This document shows positions 8,316 through 22,880 of a stretch of 64,000 nt of DNA, one piece after another (positions within the stretch are counted from its first letter, which is position 1; every line of letters starts with the position of its first letter). The notes beneath the pieces are model-generated. The model saw nothing but the letters and a program-made list of their open reading frames with translations, was not told the origin of the DNA and did not search any database. Source of the DNA: Chloroflexota bacterium (GTDB lineage: Bacteria; Chloroflexota; Dehalococcoidia; JACPEP01); assembly GCA_016183425.1 (NCBI GenBank), contig JACPEP010000033.1, positions 1 to 64,000 of the forward strand. Reading direction: 5' to 3'. The translations under genes and the position numbers were made by a program.

Positions 8316-9182
8316 ATGGCTATGGATATGAAGGACATGGTGAAAGCGCTGGCGGGCATGCCGGAGGAGCAGCGCAAGACCATGATGGGGGAGCGGCTGG
8401 AGATGTTCGCCGAGATGACGGAGGCGGACAGGAAGACTGCCATGAGCCAGATGATGGAGGCAGTGGGCACCCTGCCCGAAGCCGATATCCGCAAGCTGCT
8501 CAAGACACGCACCGAGATCCTGTTCGAGCTGCCGGAAAGCAAACGGATGGCCCTGATGCAGACCCACATGGGTCTCCTGAAGTCCATGCCCCAGCAAAAG
8601 GCCATGATGGAGATGGACATCCTTAAATCTCTAATGCCGGAGCTTAGCATCAAAGCCAGACAAGGGATGATGCAAATGATGGAGACGATGCCCATGCCGG
8701 CCATGGCCGAGCCGGACAAACCGGCCGCTACCATGACCATGAAGGACATGGTGAAAGCGCTGGCGGGCATGCCGGAGGAGCAGCGCAAGACCATGATGAC
8801 AGAGCGGCTGAACATGTTTGCCGATATGAGGGAGAGCGAGCGGGCCGAGGCTATGAAGGCGATGATGGAGGCGGTGGGCACCTTACCCAGGGATAGTGTG
8901 CAAAAGCTCATCAAGAGCCGCACTCAGATCCTGTGTGACCTGCCCGATATGAAGCGGATGACCCTGATGAAGACCCACATGGGCCTCCTCCAGGGCATGC
9001 CCCAGGCGAAGGCGATGATGGAGATGGAGACCATCAAGTCTATCATGCCCGAGCTCTCTTACCGCCACCAGCAGCAGGTGGAGGAGATGATGAAGATGAT
9101 GCCTATGCCAGCTATGGCCGCGGCTCCCCGGAGGGAGCCGGTGGAGACTCCGAGGAAACGATGGTGGGAATTCTGGAAATAA
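8316..9182 (+). CDS. Soluble protein made of two tandem copies of the methionine-rich repeat domain
   Basis: A 288-residue protein without membrane segments. Two domains of about 137 residues begin at 8328 and 8739; their first 60 bp are identical, so the duplication is recent or kept alike by gene conversion. Each half contains ALAGMPEEQRKTMM, a leucine- and threonine-rich middle (VGTLPEAD or VGTLPRDS) and KTHMGLL, and ends in a Met/Pro stretch (MPMPAMA). Methionine is unusually frequent. The tail KRWWEFWK is aromatic and basic and could touch a membrane. AGGAGG lies 8 bases before ATG 8316, which decides against the GTG at 8307. Function unknown; it may be the soluble partner of the membrane proteins at 4542 and 7065. 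Confidence 0.75.
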   Translation: MAMDMKDMVKALAGMPEEQRKTMMGERLEMFAEMTEADRKTAMSQMMEAVGTLPEADIRKLLKTRTEILFELPESKRMALMQTHMGLLKSMPQQKAMMEMDILKSLMPELSIKARQGMMQMMETMPMPAMAEPDKPAATMTMKDMVKALAGMPEEQRKTMMTERLNMFADMRESERAEAMKAMMEAVGTLPRDSVQKLIKSRTQILCDLPDMKRMTLMKTHMGLLQGMPQAKAMMEMETIKSIMPELSYRHQQQVEEMMKMMPMPAMAAAPRREPVETPRKRWWEFWK

Positions 9183-9267
9183 CGCGGCAACGTGCTCTGG
9201 CATGGTCTGAGGCGGCCGTGCCCAATCGGTGACAAAACGAATCTGAATCTGAAAAGGAGGCTACACA

Positions 9268-9435
9268 GTGACGGAAAAGGTTAGTCTATGTAAGGATGGC
9301 CACTGCTGCCCGGCGGTCGAATTAGGTGAGGCCGAGGTGCGCATCGGCGAGGAGGGTAACCTGGTCAAGCTGAGCAAAGAGGAGTGGAATGCCCTAGTGG
9401 AAAAGATAAAGGCGGGAGAGCTAAGGCCTCTGTAA
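9268..9435 (+). CDS. 55-residue cysteine-containing small protein
   Basis: A GTG start with AAAGGAGG upstream. The protein has the cluster LCKDGHCCPAVEL at residues 7-19 and a charged helical C-terminus (LSKEEWNALVEKIKAGEL). Three cysteines and a histidine within seven residues suggest binding of a soft metal or a redox role. It lies just before the MerF-like gene, so it may belong to the mercury operon. I do not recognise a named family. Confidence 0.55.
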   Translation: MTEKVSLCKDGHCCPAVELGEAEVRIGEEGNLVKLSKEEWNALVEKIKAGELRPL

Positions 9436-9460
9436 GACCTAGGTTGCGGGTCGCTGCTTG

Positions 9461-9655
9461 ATGGATAACAATGTAAAGTTAGGCTTACTTTTTGCCGCCA
9501 TCTGCTGTAGCGTCCCCCTGCTCATCGTATTGGCATCGGCCTTGGCGCCGCTGGTGGCATGGGGACTAACGGAGGCATCAGTGGCAGTTGCCGGCGCCAT
9601 CCTCATTGGGGCTTTATTGCTTTATCGCAGGGGAGTCAAGAGCAAAGGAAAATAG
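9461..9655 (+). CDS. MerF-like small mercuric-ion membrane transporter
   Basis: A 64-residue protein with two membrane helices and a vicinal cysteine pair (C15, C16) in the first (FAAICCSVPLLIVL). That is the arrangement in MerF, MerT and MerC, where the pair receives Hg2+ and passes it inward. The second helix is followed by a basic tail (YRRGVKSKGK). ATG 9461 is 33 bp before merA. MerF proteins also have a second cysteine pair in the loop, which is missing here. The mer context makes the role likely; the exact family is less sure. Confidence 0.6.
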   Translation: MDNNVKLGLLFAAICCSVPLLIVLASALAPLVAWGLTEASVAVAGAILIGALLLYRRGVKSKGK

Positions 9656-9688
9656 CTTTAGAAAGCTTAAATATGGAAGGAGAAAGCT

Positions 9689-11092
9689 ATGGACAGATAT
9701 GACTTAGTTATCATCGGGGGTGGGGCGGGGGGGTTCGCCGCCGCCACTCGTGCCTCAGAACTTGGTGCTAAGGCAGTCCTCATCAACATTGGGCTGCCCC
9801 TGGGGGGCACCTGCGTCAATGTGGGCTGCGTGCCCTCCAAACTCTTGCTGGAGATTGGCAGCGAATACTATAGTCCCCGGCATCCTCGTTTCCGGGCCGT
9901 GAGGAATGGCCACTCCGCATCTTTCGACTTCGACACTGCCATGGGGGAGAAGGACGAGATAGTAAGCGCCCTGAGAAAAAGCAACTACATCCAGGTCGCC
10001 GAAGGCTTGGGCATCCCGCTGCTGGAGGGCAGAGCCAAGTTTATTTCACCGCGGCGAGTGGAGGTAGCGGGAAAAATCCTGGAGGCGGACAAATTCATCA
10101 TCGCCACTGGTTCCCGGCCTCGCATTCTGCCCTTCAAGGGTCTGGACAAGGTCCCTTTCCTTACCAATCGGGAGGCGTTAAGCCTGCCTCGGCTGCCCAA
10201 ATCTATGGTTGTCATTGGGGCGGGGCCGTTGGGTCTGGAATTTGCCCAGATGTATGCCCGCTTCGGCACCAGAGTGACGGTGCTGGAGAGAGAGCGCCAA
10301 ATTCTGCCCCAGGGCGAGGGGGAGGTGGCCGCCGAGCTTCAAAGATGTCTCCAGGAGGAAGGCATTGAATTCTATACTAGAGTGGACGTGGAGGAAATCC
10401 GACCGGAGGCCCAGCTCAAGATAGTAGAGGCGAAGCTGGGCATGCCCCGGCTCACAGTGGCGGGGGAGGAGCTGCTCCTGGCCACCGGGGTGACTCCCAA
10501 CAGCGACGACATGGGCCTGGATGCGGCCGGGGTACAGGTGGGCCGGGGAGGCTTTATCCCGGTCAATCCCCAAATGCAGACCACGGCGCCCCATATCTGG
10601 GCCGCCGGCGATGTGGTGGGCAAGACCTTCTTGGAGACAGTGGCGGCCAAAGAGGGATACATCGCCGCTTCCAATGCCCTAGAGGGGGTGGCCAAGTCTC
10701 TGGACTACGATTCCATCCCCAGAGCCGTTTTCACCGATCCCCAGGTGGCCAGCGTTGGCCTCACCGAAGAGGAGTTCATGAGGCGCTACCACGTTTGTAG
10801 CTGCCGCACGGTTAGAATAGACCAGGTACCGAAGGCCAGAGCCATCAAAGAGACCAGGGGTCTGGTGAAGATGGTCGTTCACCCGGAGACAGGGGTTGTC
10901 GTTGGCGTACACATAGTGGCACCTATGGCGGCAGACCTTATCCATGAGGCAGCCCTGGCAGTGAAGTTCAAGCTCACCATTGATGACATTATCGACACGG
11001 TGCACGTCTTCCCCACCATGAGTGAGGCCATAAAGCTGGTGGCTCAGTCTTTCAAACGGGATATTTCCCGGATGAGCTGTTGTGTGGAATAG
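9689..11092 (+). CDS. merA: Mercuric reductase MerA, short form without NmerA domain
   Basis: A 467-residue FAD/NAD(P)H disulfide oxidoreductase. The FAD site is at the N-terminus (IIGGGAGG), the redox-active pair is C42/C47 in GGTCVNVGCVPSK, a second dinucleotide site is GAGPLGLEFAQ, and the C-terminal vicinal cysteines C464/C465 (SRMSCCVE) deliver Hg2+ to the active site in MerA. These C-terminal cysteines distinguish MerA from lipoamide dehydrogenase. No N-terminal HMA domain is fused; a separate HMA lipoprotein follows. The enzyme reduces Hg2+ to Hg0 in the cytoplasm. GGAGAAAG precedes ATG 9689, and the 3' end overlaps the next gene by 11 bp. Confidence 0.95.
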   Translation: MDRYDLVIIGGGAGGFAAATRASELGAKAVLINIGLPLGGTCVNVGCVPSKLLLEIGSEYYSPRHPRFRAVRNGHSASFDFDTAMGEKDEIVSALRKSNYIQVAEGLGIPLLEGRAKFISPRRVEVAGKILEADKFIIATGSRPRILPFKGLDKVPFLTNREALSLPRLPKSMVVIGAGPLGLEFAQMYARFGTRVTVLERERQILPQGEGEVAAELQRCLQEEGIEFYTRVDVEEIRPEAQLKIVEAKLGMPRLTVAGEELLLATGVTPNSDDMGLDAAGVQVGRGGFIPVNPQMQTTAPHIWAAGDVVGKTFLETVAAKEGYIAASNALEGVAKSLDYDSIPRAVFTDPQVASVGLTEEEFMRRYHVCSCRTVRIDQVPKARAIKETRGLVKMVVHPETGVVVGVHIVAPMAADLIHEAALAVKFKLTIDDIIDTVHVFPTMSEAIKLVAQSFKRDISRMSCCVE

Positions 11093-11435
11093 GGTTTCGC
11101 CCAAGATATCAGTTATCGCTGCCATACTTCTAGCTGGTAGCATTTTGCTCTTAGCAAGTTGCGGCGGCACTGCCACATCGGCGGGTATTGGTGCTGGGAC
11201 TAACCCCTCACTCAGCGAAGTGGCCTTAGAGGTTCCTACTATCTGGTGTTCCGATTGCAAACTCAGGGTCGAGAAAAGCATCAGAGGCGTACCTGGGGTG
11301 AAAGAGGTGAAGTTCGATGCCCTGCGGATACAAGTAGTGGTCATTGCTTACGACACAGCGCAAACGACTCCCCAAACTATCGTTGAGGCGATAGAAAGAG
11401 GCGGGGACAAGGTGACCCAGACAACCAAGCCATGA
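11082..11435 (+). CDS. MerP-like mercury-binding lipoprotein (HMA domain)
   Basis: A 117-residue protein. Residues 1-27 are a lipoprotein signal ending in LLLASC (lipid-modified C27), followed by a short Gly/Thr linker and a heavy-metal-associated fold with the metal site WCSDC (C56, C59). MerP is usually a free periplasmic protein; a membrane-tethered form suits a cell without an outer membrane or with an unusual envelope. It would collect Hg2+ outside and hand it to MerT. GTG 11082 lies inside the end of merA, and the stop overlaps the merT start by ATGA. Confidence 0.8.
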   Translation: MWNRVSPKISVIAAILLAGSILLLASCGGTATSAGIGAGTNPSLSEVALEVPTIWCSDCKLRVEKSIRGVPGVKEVKFDALRIQVVVIAYDTAQTTPQTIVEAIERGGDKVTQTTKP

Positions 11436-11857
11436 AACCAGCGGGTGGCCCAAAAGTGCTGAGTGGCCCTAGCCTTGATGGTTCACCCTCCGGTCAGGAG
11501 CGAGATAGACTGGGAATAAAGGACAGGCTGCTGTTGATAGGACAGGGAGCCATGGGAGCGCTAATAGGCAGCGTATGTTGCCTATTACCGGCAGCAGCCG
11601 TAGCTATCGGACTAACTGGGGGCTTGGCCGCTACAATTGTTAGCCTGGGTCAGTTTAGACTTTACTGGATAATAGCTGGCCTTACTTTCATCGGTATCGT
11701 ATCTTGGTTTTCGCTCCGACGGAGCCGAGCGTGTTGCACGGTAGAGGAATACAAACGCCGTGAGATAGTCATACCTTTGACCATGCTCGCCTCCTTTGGC
11801 GCGGTTTATGTTCTAATCATGTACCTGATCCTACCTATTATCTATGGGCTGAGTTGA
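11432..11857 (+). CDS. merT: MerT-like mercuric transport protein
   Basis: A 141-residue protein with three membrane helices. Cysteine pairs lie at C49/C50 in the first helix (GSVCCLLP) and C101/C102 in the cytoplasmic loop (SRACCTVEEY), exactly the two pairs used by MerT to relay Hg2+ to MerA. A 30-residue polar N-terminal extension precedes the first helix. It is translationally coupled to the MerP-like gene and is the last gene of the island. The 200 bp to treS contain no gene. Confidence 0.85.
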   Translation: MKPAGGPKVLSGPSLDGSPSGQERDRLGIKDRLLLIGQGAMGALIGSVCCLLPAAAVAIGLTGGLAATIVSLGQFRLYWIIAGLTFIGIVSWFSLRRSRACCTVEEYKRREIVIPLTMLASFGAVYVLIMYLILPIIYGLS

Positions 11858-12057
11858 CTTGATGAGGAGGGTGTTGTCTTTTGCCCACCCGCCCGCTCTG
11901 GAAATTTATCCCCGCCAGATGCAGGGAGGGTGACACCCCTTCGACGGCTCAGAGTAGGCTCCTAGACCCCCGTCCAGGGGGCCCCTTAAAACCCCCGTTT
12001 TAGACACCCTCTGGATATAAATTAGACGCCAAAGAGAATGAAGTGTTATGATGTGTT

Positions 12058-15401
<3,344 letters not shown>

Positions 15402-15405
<4 letters not shown>

Positions 15406-17530
15406 GCGCCACCCGTCGCATCTCGCCACTCCACCAACTAGCCCGTCTCTACGATGTGCAGTTAGCGTATTACGATGTGGACAGCCGGCGCCAGAGCGCC
15501 TCCAGGGAAGTCCTACTTACTGTGCTCAGGCTCCTGGGCGCTTCCGTAGTCACCTTCAAGGATGTCCCCTCAGCCTTGCGAGAGCGTCGGCAGGCCCTTT
15601 GGCAGCGGGGGTTGGAGCCAGTGGCGGTAGCCTGGAACGGCGGCCCCCTGGCCCTTGAGGTTCGACTTCCCGCCGCCACCGCCGATGGCCCACTGGTGGG
15701 CCACTTGACCCTGGAGGGTGGGGGGCAGGAGAGGTGGGAGTGGGAGGGGGCCGCCTTGCCAGCGGTGGAGGCTGCCCAGGTGGAGGGGATACCATATCTA
15801 GTCAAACAGCTTCCGCTGCCCGGCGGGCTCCCCTGGGGTTATCACCGCTTTATCCTGGAAAGCAGGGGGACGCCTTTGGACTCCCTCATTATCGTCGCCC
15901 CCGTCGCCGCATTCGCCACCCCAGAGGCAAGAGACGAGCGAGCCTGGGGCGTATTCCTACCCTTATATGCCCTTCACACCAGACGAAGCTGGGGGTGCGG
16001 CGACCTTACTGACTTGGCGACTTTCGTTGCCTGGCTGGCCGAGATGAAGAGCGGTATGGTGGCCACCCTCCCCCTCCTGGCGGCCTTCTTGGACGAGCCC
16101 TTTGAGGCCAGCCCTTACGCTCCCGCCAGCCGCCTTATGTGGAATGAATTTTACCTGGACGTGACCGCCATCCCTGAGCTAAAGGAGTCCCCCGCCGCCC
16201 AGGCCCTGCTTAGCTCACCATCCTTCCAGAAAGAGTTGGACGCCCTGGGTTCCTCGCCCCTGGTGGACTACCGCCGGCAAATGGCGCTGAAGCGCTCCGT
16301 CCTGGAAGAGATGTCCCATCATTGTTTCGCGGTGGGTGGAGAGCGTTTTGCCAGTCTGCAACGCTTCGGCGAAGACTATCCGGCAGTGGAGGAGTACGCT
16401 CGATTCAGAGCCACCCTTGAGCGCCGGCGGACCCCCTGGCCCACCTGGCCAGCGCCTCTGAGAGACGGCGTATTGAAAGAGGGCGACTACGACGAAGGGG
16501 CAAGACGCTACCACCTCTTCGTGCAGTGGCAGGCCCAGGAGCAGTTCCATGCCCTTTCCCGGAAAGCAAAGGAGTTGGGCGTGAAGCTGTATATGGACAT
16601 GCCCCTGGGAGCTCATCCCGATGGCTATGACGTCTGGAAACATCGAGAGCAATTCGTCCAGGGGGCTTCCATGGGGGCACCGCCCGATACCTACTTCCCC
16701 CTGGGCCAGGACTGGGGGCTGCCCCCCCCGCATCCGGAAGGGCTGCGCCGTCACGGCTACCGCTACTACATAGCCTCCCTGCGGCATCTTCTCCAGCACA
16801 CCGCCGTGCTACGTATCGACCACGTCATGGGCCTCCATCGCCTCTTTTGGGTCCCTTGGGGGACGGAACCCCGCCACGGGGTGTACGTGCGCTACCGCCC
16901 CCAGGAGTTTTACGCTATCCTCACCCTGGAGTCCCATCGGCACCAGACCATGCTGGTAGGCGAGGACCTGGGCACCGTGCCCCCGCCGGTGCGACCGGCC
17001 ATGGCCCGCCACGGCCTTCACCGCATGTATGTGATACAGTACCAGATGAGCCTCAATCCCCAACAAGCCCTTCGCCCCGTCCCTAAGGAGACGGTGGCCA
17101 GCCTCAACACCCATGATATGCCCCCCTTTGCCGCCCTGTGGCAGGGGTTGGATACGGAGAACCGGCTGCGACTCGGTCTGTTGGACGAGAGACAGATTGA
17201 GCAGGAGCGGGAGGAGCACCGACAGCTTTTATCCACACTGGTGACCTTTTTACGCCGCCGGGGGCTCCCCACGGGAGAGCCCCCGGACCTGGAGACTGTC
17301 ATCAGGAGCATGCTCACTTTTCTCTGCGCTAGTCGGGCCCATTTCGTTTTGGTAAACTTAGAAGACCTGTGGCTGGAAGCCCAACCCCAGAATACGCCCG
17401 GCACCAAAGACACCTGCCCCAACTGGCGTCTCAAAGCCCGCTATGACTGGGAGACTTTCTCTCGCTTGCCTCAGGTGGTAGATGTGTTGCATGAAATAGG
17501 CAGGCTTCGAAAGCAGGGGAATAACCCGCC

Positions 17531-17537
<7 letters not shown>
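15402..17537 (+). CDS. malQ: 4-alpha-glucanotransferase (amylomaltase), GH77
   Basis: A 711-residue protein of the long, actinobacterial-like type: about 180 residues of N-terminal beta domains precede the GH77 barrel. Catalytic motifs are [12 protein letters not shown] (nucleophile Asp), VGEDLGTVP (acid/base Glu) and LNTHDMPPF (transition-state Asp). It disproportionates linear malto-oligosaccharides, feeding or trimming GlgE primers. It is coupled to treS at the start and overlaps glgB by 7 bp, so the four genes 12.0-21.9 kb form one transcription unit. Confidence 0.9.
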
Positions 17538-19479
<1,942 letters not shown>

Positions 19480-19483
<4 letters not shown>

Positions 19484-21903
19484 AATACATCTGCATTCAC
19501 GGCCATTTCTACCAGCCGCCCCGGGAAAATCCCTGGCTGGAGTCGATACAACTTCAGGACTCCGCCTACCCCTATCACGACTGGAACCAACGCATCACCG
19601 CCGAGTGCTATGCCCCTAATGTGGTTTCTCGTCTACTGGATCCCCAGGGGAGAATTGTCCAACTGGTAAACAACTACGCAAAGATGAGCTTCAACTTTGG
19701 CCCCACCCTCCTCACCTGGCTGGAGGTCAATGCCCCGGAGGTATACCAGGCCATCATCAGGGCAGATAAAGAAAGTATGATGAGATTCTCCGGCCACGGG
19801 TCGGCCCTGGCCCAGGTCTACAACCACCTTATTATGCCCCTGGCCAACCGACGGGACAAACACACCCAGGTTCTATGGGGGATCCGCGATTTCGAACACC
19901 GCTTCGGGCGCAAGCCGGAAGGCATGTGGCTGCCGGAGACGGCAGTGGATCTGGAAACCCTGGAGGCTCTGGCTCAACTGGGCATCCGTTTTACCATCCT
20001 GGCTCCTCACCAGGCCCAGCGGGTTCGGCCCCTGGAGAGCGGCCAGTGGCAGGATGTGAGTGAGGAAAGGGTTGACCCTACCATGCCGTATATCCTGCTC
20101 TTGCCATCGGGGAAGTCCATAGCCATCTTCTTCTACAACGCCTCCATCTCCCGGGCCATCGCCTTCCAAGGACTCCTGAGTAGCGGGGAGGCCTTCGCCC
20201 AACGCCTCCTGGGTGCCTTCTCTGAGACCCCGTCTCGGCCTCAGCTCGTCCATATCGCCACCGATGGCGAGACCTATGGCCATCACCACCGCTTCGGAGA
20301 CATGGCGCTGACCTACGCCAGCCATTACATCCAGTCTCGGGGCCTGGCCCACTTTACTAACTACGGGGAATACCTGGAAAAACATCCTCCCACTCACCAA
20401 GTGGAGATAGTCGAGAACACCTCTTGGAGCTGCTCTCACGGTATCGAGCGCTGGCGCAGTGACTGTGGCTGCCACATGGGAACCAATCCCCATTGGAACC
20501 AGGCCTGGCGCGCCCCCCTTCGGGAGGCCTTGAACTGGCTTCGGGATGCTCTAATCCCCCAGTACGAGGCAAAAGGGGGCATACTCTTGAAAGACCCCTG
20601 GGTGGCCCGGGACGACTATGTCTCTGTCCTCCTCCACCGCTCACCCGACAATATGGAGGAGTTTTTCAACCAGCATGCCCGTCGTTCCCTGGCAGAAGAG
20701 GAAAAGGTCATCGCCTTAAAGCTCCTGGAGCTTCAGCGCCACAGCATGCTTATGTTCGCTAGCTGCGGCTGGTTCTTTGACGACATCTCCGGTTTGGAGG
20801 CGACACAGATCATGCACTACGCCGGACGGGCGGTCCAACTGGCACAGGAGGTCTTCGGCGACGAAATGGAGTCTCGTTTTTTACAGCTTCTTGAGCGGGC
20901 CCCCAGCAATATCAAAGACTTCCGGAATGGTCGGCATATCTTTGAAAGGTTTATAAAGCCAGCGATGATCGACTTGCCCCGGGTGGGCGCCCACTATGCC
21001 ATAAACTCACTTTTTCAAAATTATCCTCAGCACGCCCGAGTATACTGCTATTCAGCCGAGCGCCGAGATTATCGGCAACTTCAAATCGGCGCTATGAAGC
21101 TAGCCACGGGCCAAGTACGTATCACATCCCAGATCACCCGGGAAGGAGCCGAGCTGAGCTTCGGTATACTCCACTTCGGCGACCACAACTTCTCCGGTGG
21201 CGTGCAACGGTACCGCGGCAAAGATTCTTACGGGACTATGGTACAGGAGGTAACCGATTTTTTCATGGCCGCCGATATCCCGGAGGTCATTCGCTTGCTG
21301 GCCAGACACTTCCGCGGCGTTACCTACTCCATCAAGTCCCTTTTCCGTGATGAGCAAAGGAGAATCTTGAATCAGGTTATGGACTCCACTCTGACCGAGG
21401 CCGATGACTCCTTTCGTCTTCTCTATAAGCATCACTATCCTCTAATGCGCTTTATCAACGATCTGGGGGCTCCCATCCCTAAGGCTCTGCGCTCCGCCGC
21501 CGAGTTCATCTTAAACACCGACCTGCGCCAGGCCCTCTCCACCATAGCCCTGAACCCGGAGCGCGTCAGAAGCCTCGTTCATGAGGCTGAGGCCTGGAAG
21601 GTTGAGCTGGACACCCAGGGTCTCAGCTACCTGTTCCGGCAGAACCTGGAGGGCCTCATGGCCAGCTTCGCTTCTCAACCCGATGATCTCTCCCAGCTAC
21701 AGAACCTGGTCGAAGCCGTGATGCTGGCCTCAACCATGCCCTTCGAGGTGTACCTCTGGAGGGTGCAGAATATCTACTACGAGATGCTCCCCACTACCTA
21801 TCTAGACTATCGTCGCCGGGCCGACGAGGGCGACGAACTGGCTCAAGGCTGGGTTGCCCTGTTCACCTCCCTGGGAGAACAGCTTTCCATAAGCGTGCCC
21901 TGA
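19480..21903 (+). CDS. GH57 glycoside hydrolase with DUF3536 domain
   Basis: An 807-residue protein starting at TTG 19480, which overlaps the glgB stop; an upstream extension in the same frame is an artefact within glgB. The GH57 barrel has [15 protein letters not shown] at the start, [10 protein letters not shown] (candidate nucleophile Glu) and [13 protein letters not shown] (candidate acid/base Asp), followed by a helical DUF3536 half (residues about 430-800). Characterised GH57 enzymes include amylases, branching enzymes and 4-alpha-glucanotransferases; the substrate of the DUF3536 subgroup is not settled. As last gene of the glucan operon it probably trims or remodels the polymer. Confidence 0.85.
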
Positions 21904-22104
21904 AGCCCCCGGGCAGCCAAGAACCACTTGCGGCAAGCCTCTGACCTGCTTGTAGGGATATGATACGTCGTTCTTAGCGAGAACCCCTTTGGATACTTAG
22001 GCCGGGTCACCCTTGACGGGGACAATAAAAGGTGTTACAAATGCGCTATCTAAATCCGGGCAGAAGACACTGGTCACCAACGGCACAGAAAGGAGAAAGA
22101 TACC

Positions 22105-22419
22105 ATGCCCCGCTACCCCATCGTTATGGAGGTTAAAGAGATTCGCGCTGAGCTTCCCCCTCCCTGCCCTATCCATAAAACAGGCGACAAGATGACCATC
22201 AACAATGGCTGTCTGGATGGCAGGCTCTGTCTGCCCGTGGCCGCCCAGCAAATGGCCCGTCTTTACGCTCTGGCCAACGGCCTTCCCGCCAAGGACCTGG
22301 CCATATATAACTGCCCTGACAGCGGCAAGGTGGTCTTCGAGATTCGCCGGGATAGCACCAAGTGGTGGAAAGACCCCCTCTCCTCTTTAAGCGAGGCTGA
22401 GGTGCGGCCAGGAACATAA
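22105..22419 (+). CDS. TIGR04076-like small cysteine-containing protein
   Basis: A 104-residue protein with the spaced motifs PPCPIHKTGDK, GRLCLPVAAQQM and NCPDSGKVVFEI, resembling the TIGR04076 family of unknown function. AGGAGAAAG precedes ATG 22105. It stands alone between the glucan operon and pheS, with repeat-bearing gaps on each side. The cysteines could bind metal. The assignment is from remembered motif spacing, not a search. Confidence 0.6.
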   Translation: MPRYPIVMEVKEIRAELPPPCPIHKTGDKMTINNGCLDGRLCLPVAAQQMARLYALANGLPAKDLAIYNCPDSGKVVFEIRRDSTKWWKDPLSSLSEAEVRPGT

Positions 22420-22470
22420 GGGGCCCTGAACCCCAGGCTTATTGTCACCAAGTAATTAAAGTGCTCTTTT

Positions 22471-22565
22471 GTCATTCTGAGGGAGCGAAGCGACCGAAGA
22501 ATCTCTTCATAAGCCTTTGAGGTTCTTCGCCTTCGCTACGCTGCGACGCAGAATCAGTCATGTCG
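22471..22565 (+). repeat. Dispersed palindromic repeat, cattctgag family
   Basis: A stretch starting gtcattctgagggagcgaag and ending in the inverse arrangement ggttcttcgccttcgctacg..gaatcagtcatg forms an imperfect inverted repeat. A related copy lies at 50091-50166. The gap 22420-22880 (461 bp) holds this repeat, the hairpin at 22646 and no gene I can support. Confidence 0.6.
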
Positions 22566-22645
22566 GTTGACGCCGACGCCATGAAGGATGAAAATGTACT
22601 CTACGCCCTCACCCCCCTTCGCTCTGCTCAGGGCAAACTCTCGGT

Positions 22646-22671
22646 CCCCCTCTCCTTGGAAGGAGAGGGGG
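22646..22671 (+). repeat. Short perfect hairpin, ccccctctcctt family
   Basis: Arms CCCCCTCTCCTT and AAGGAGAGGGGG are separated by two bases. Related hairpins occur in the pheS-pheT cassettes (near 24063, 24862 and 26731) and at 35760, so it is a dispersed element, not a gene-specific terminator. Confidence 0.6.
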
Positions 22672-22880
22672 AGGAATTTTGTGAAATCAGGGGGACACCC
22701 CCTGAAACCCCTGCCAGAGGGCGAAGCCCATCTGGACTCCCCCATTTTCGTGAGAATGACAAGCCATTTATTCCGTGGCAAGCGACCAATCTCGTCATTC
22801 TATTTACTTGAAAACCATAATCCTGAGTAGAGGAATGCTAGGTACTTTGGTCAAGAAAGGCTGGCCTTTGGGAGCAAGGC

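Noticed and set aside
22806-22880. T-box or attenuator in front of pheS
   Set aside because: No T-box consensus, specifier loop or terminator-antiterminator pair is visible.
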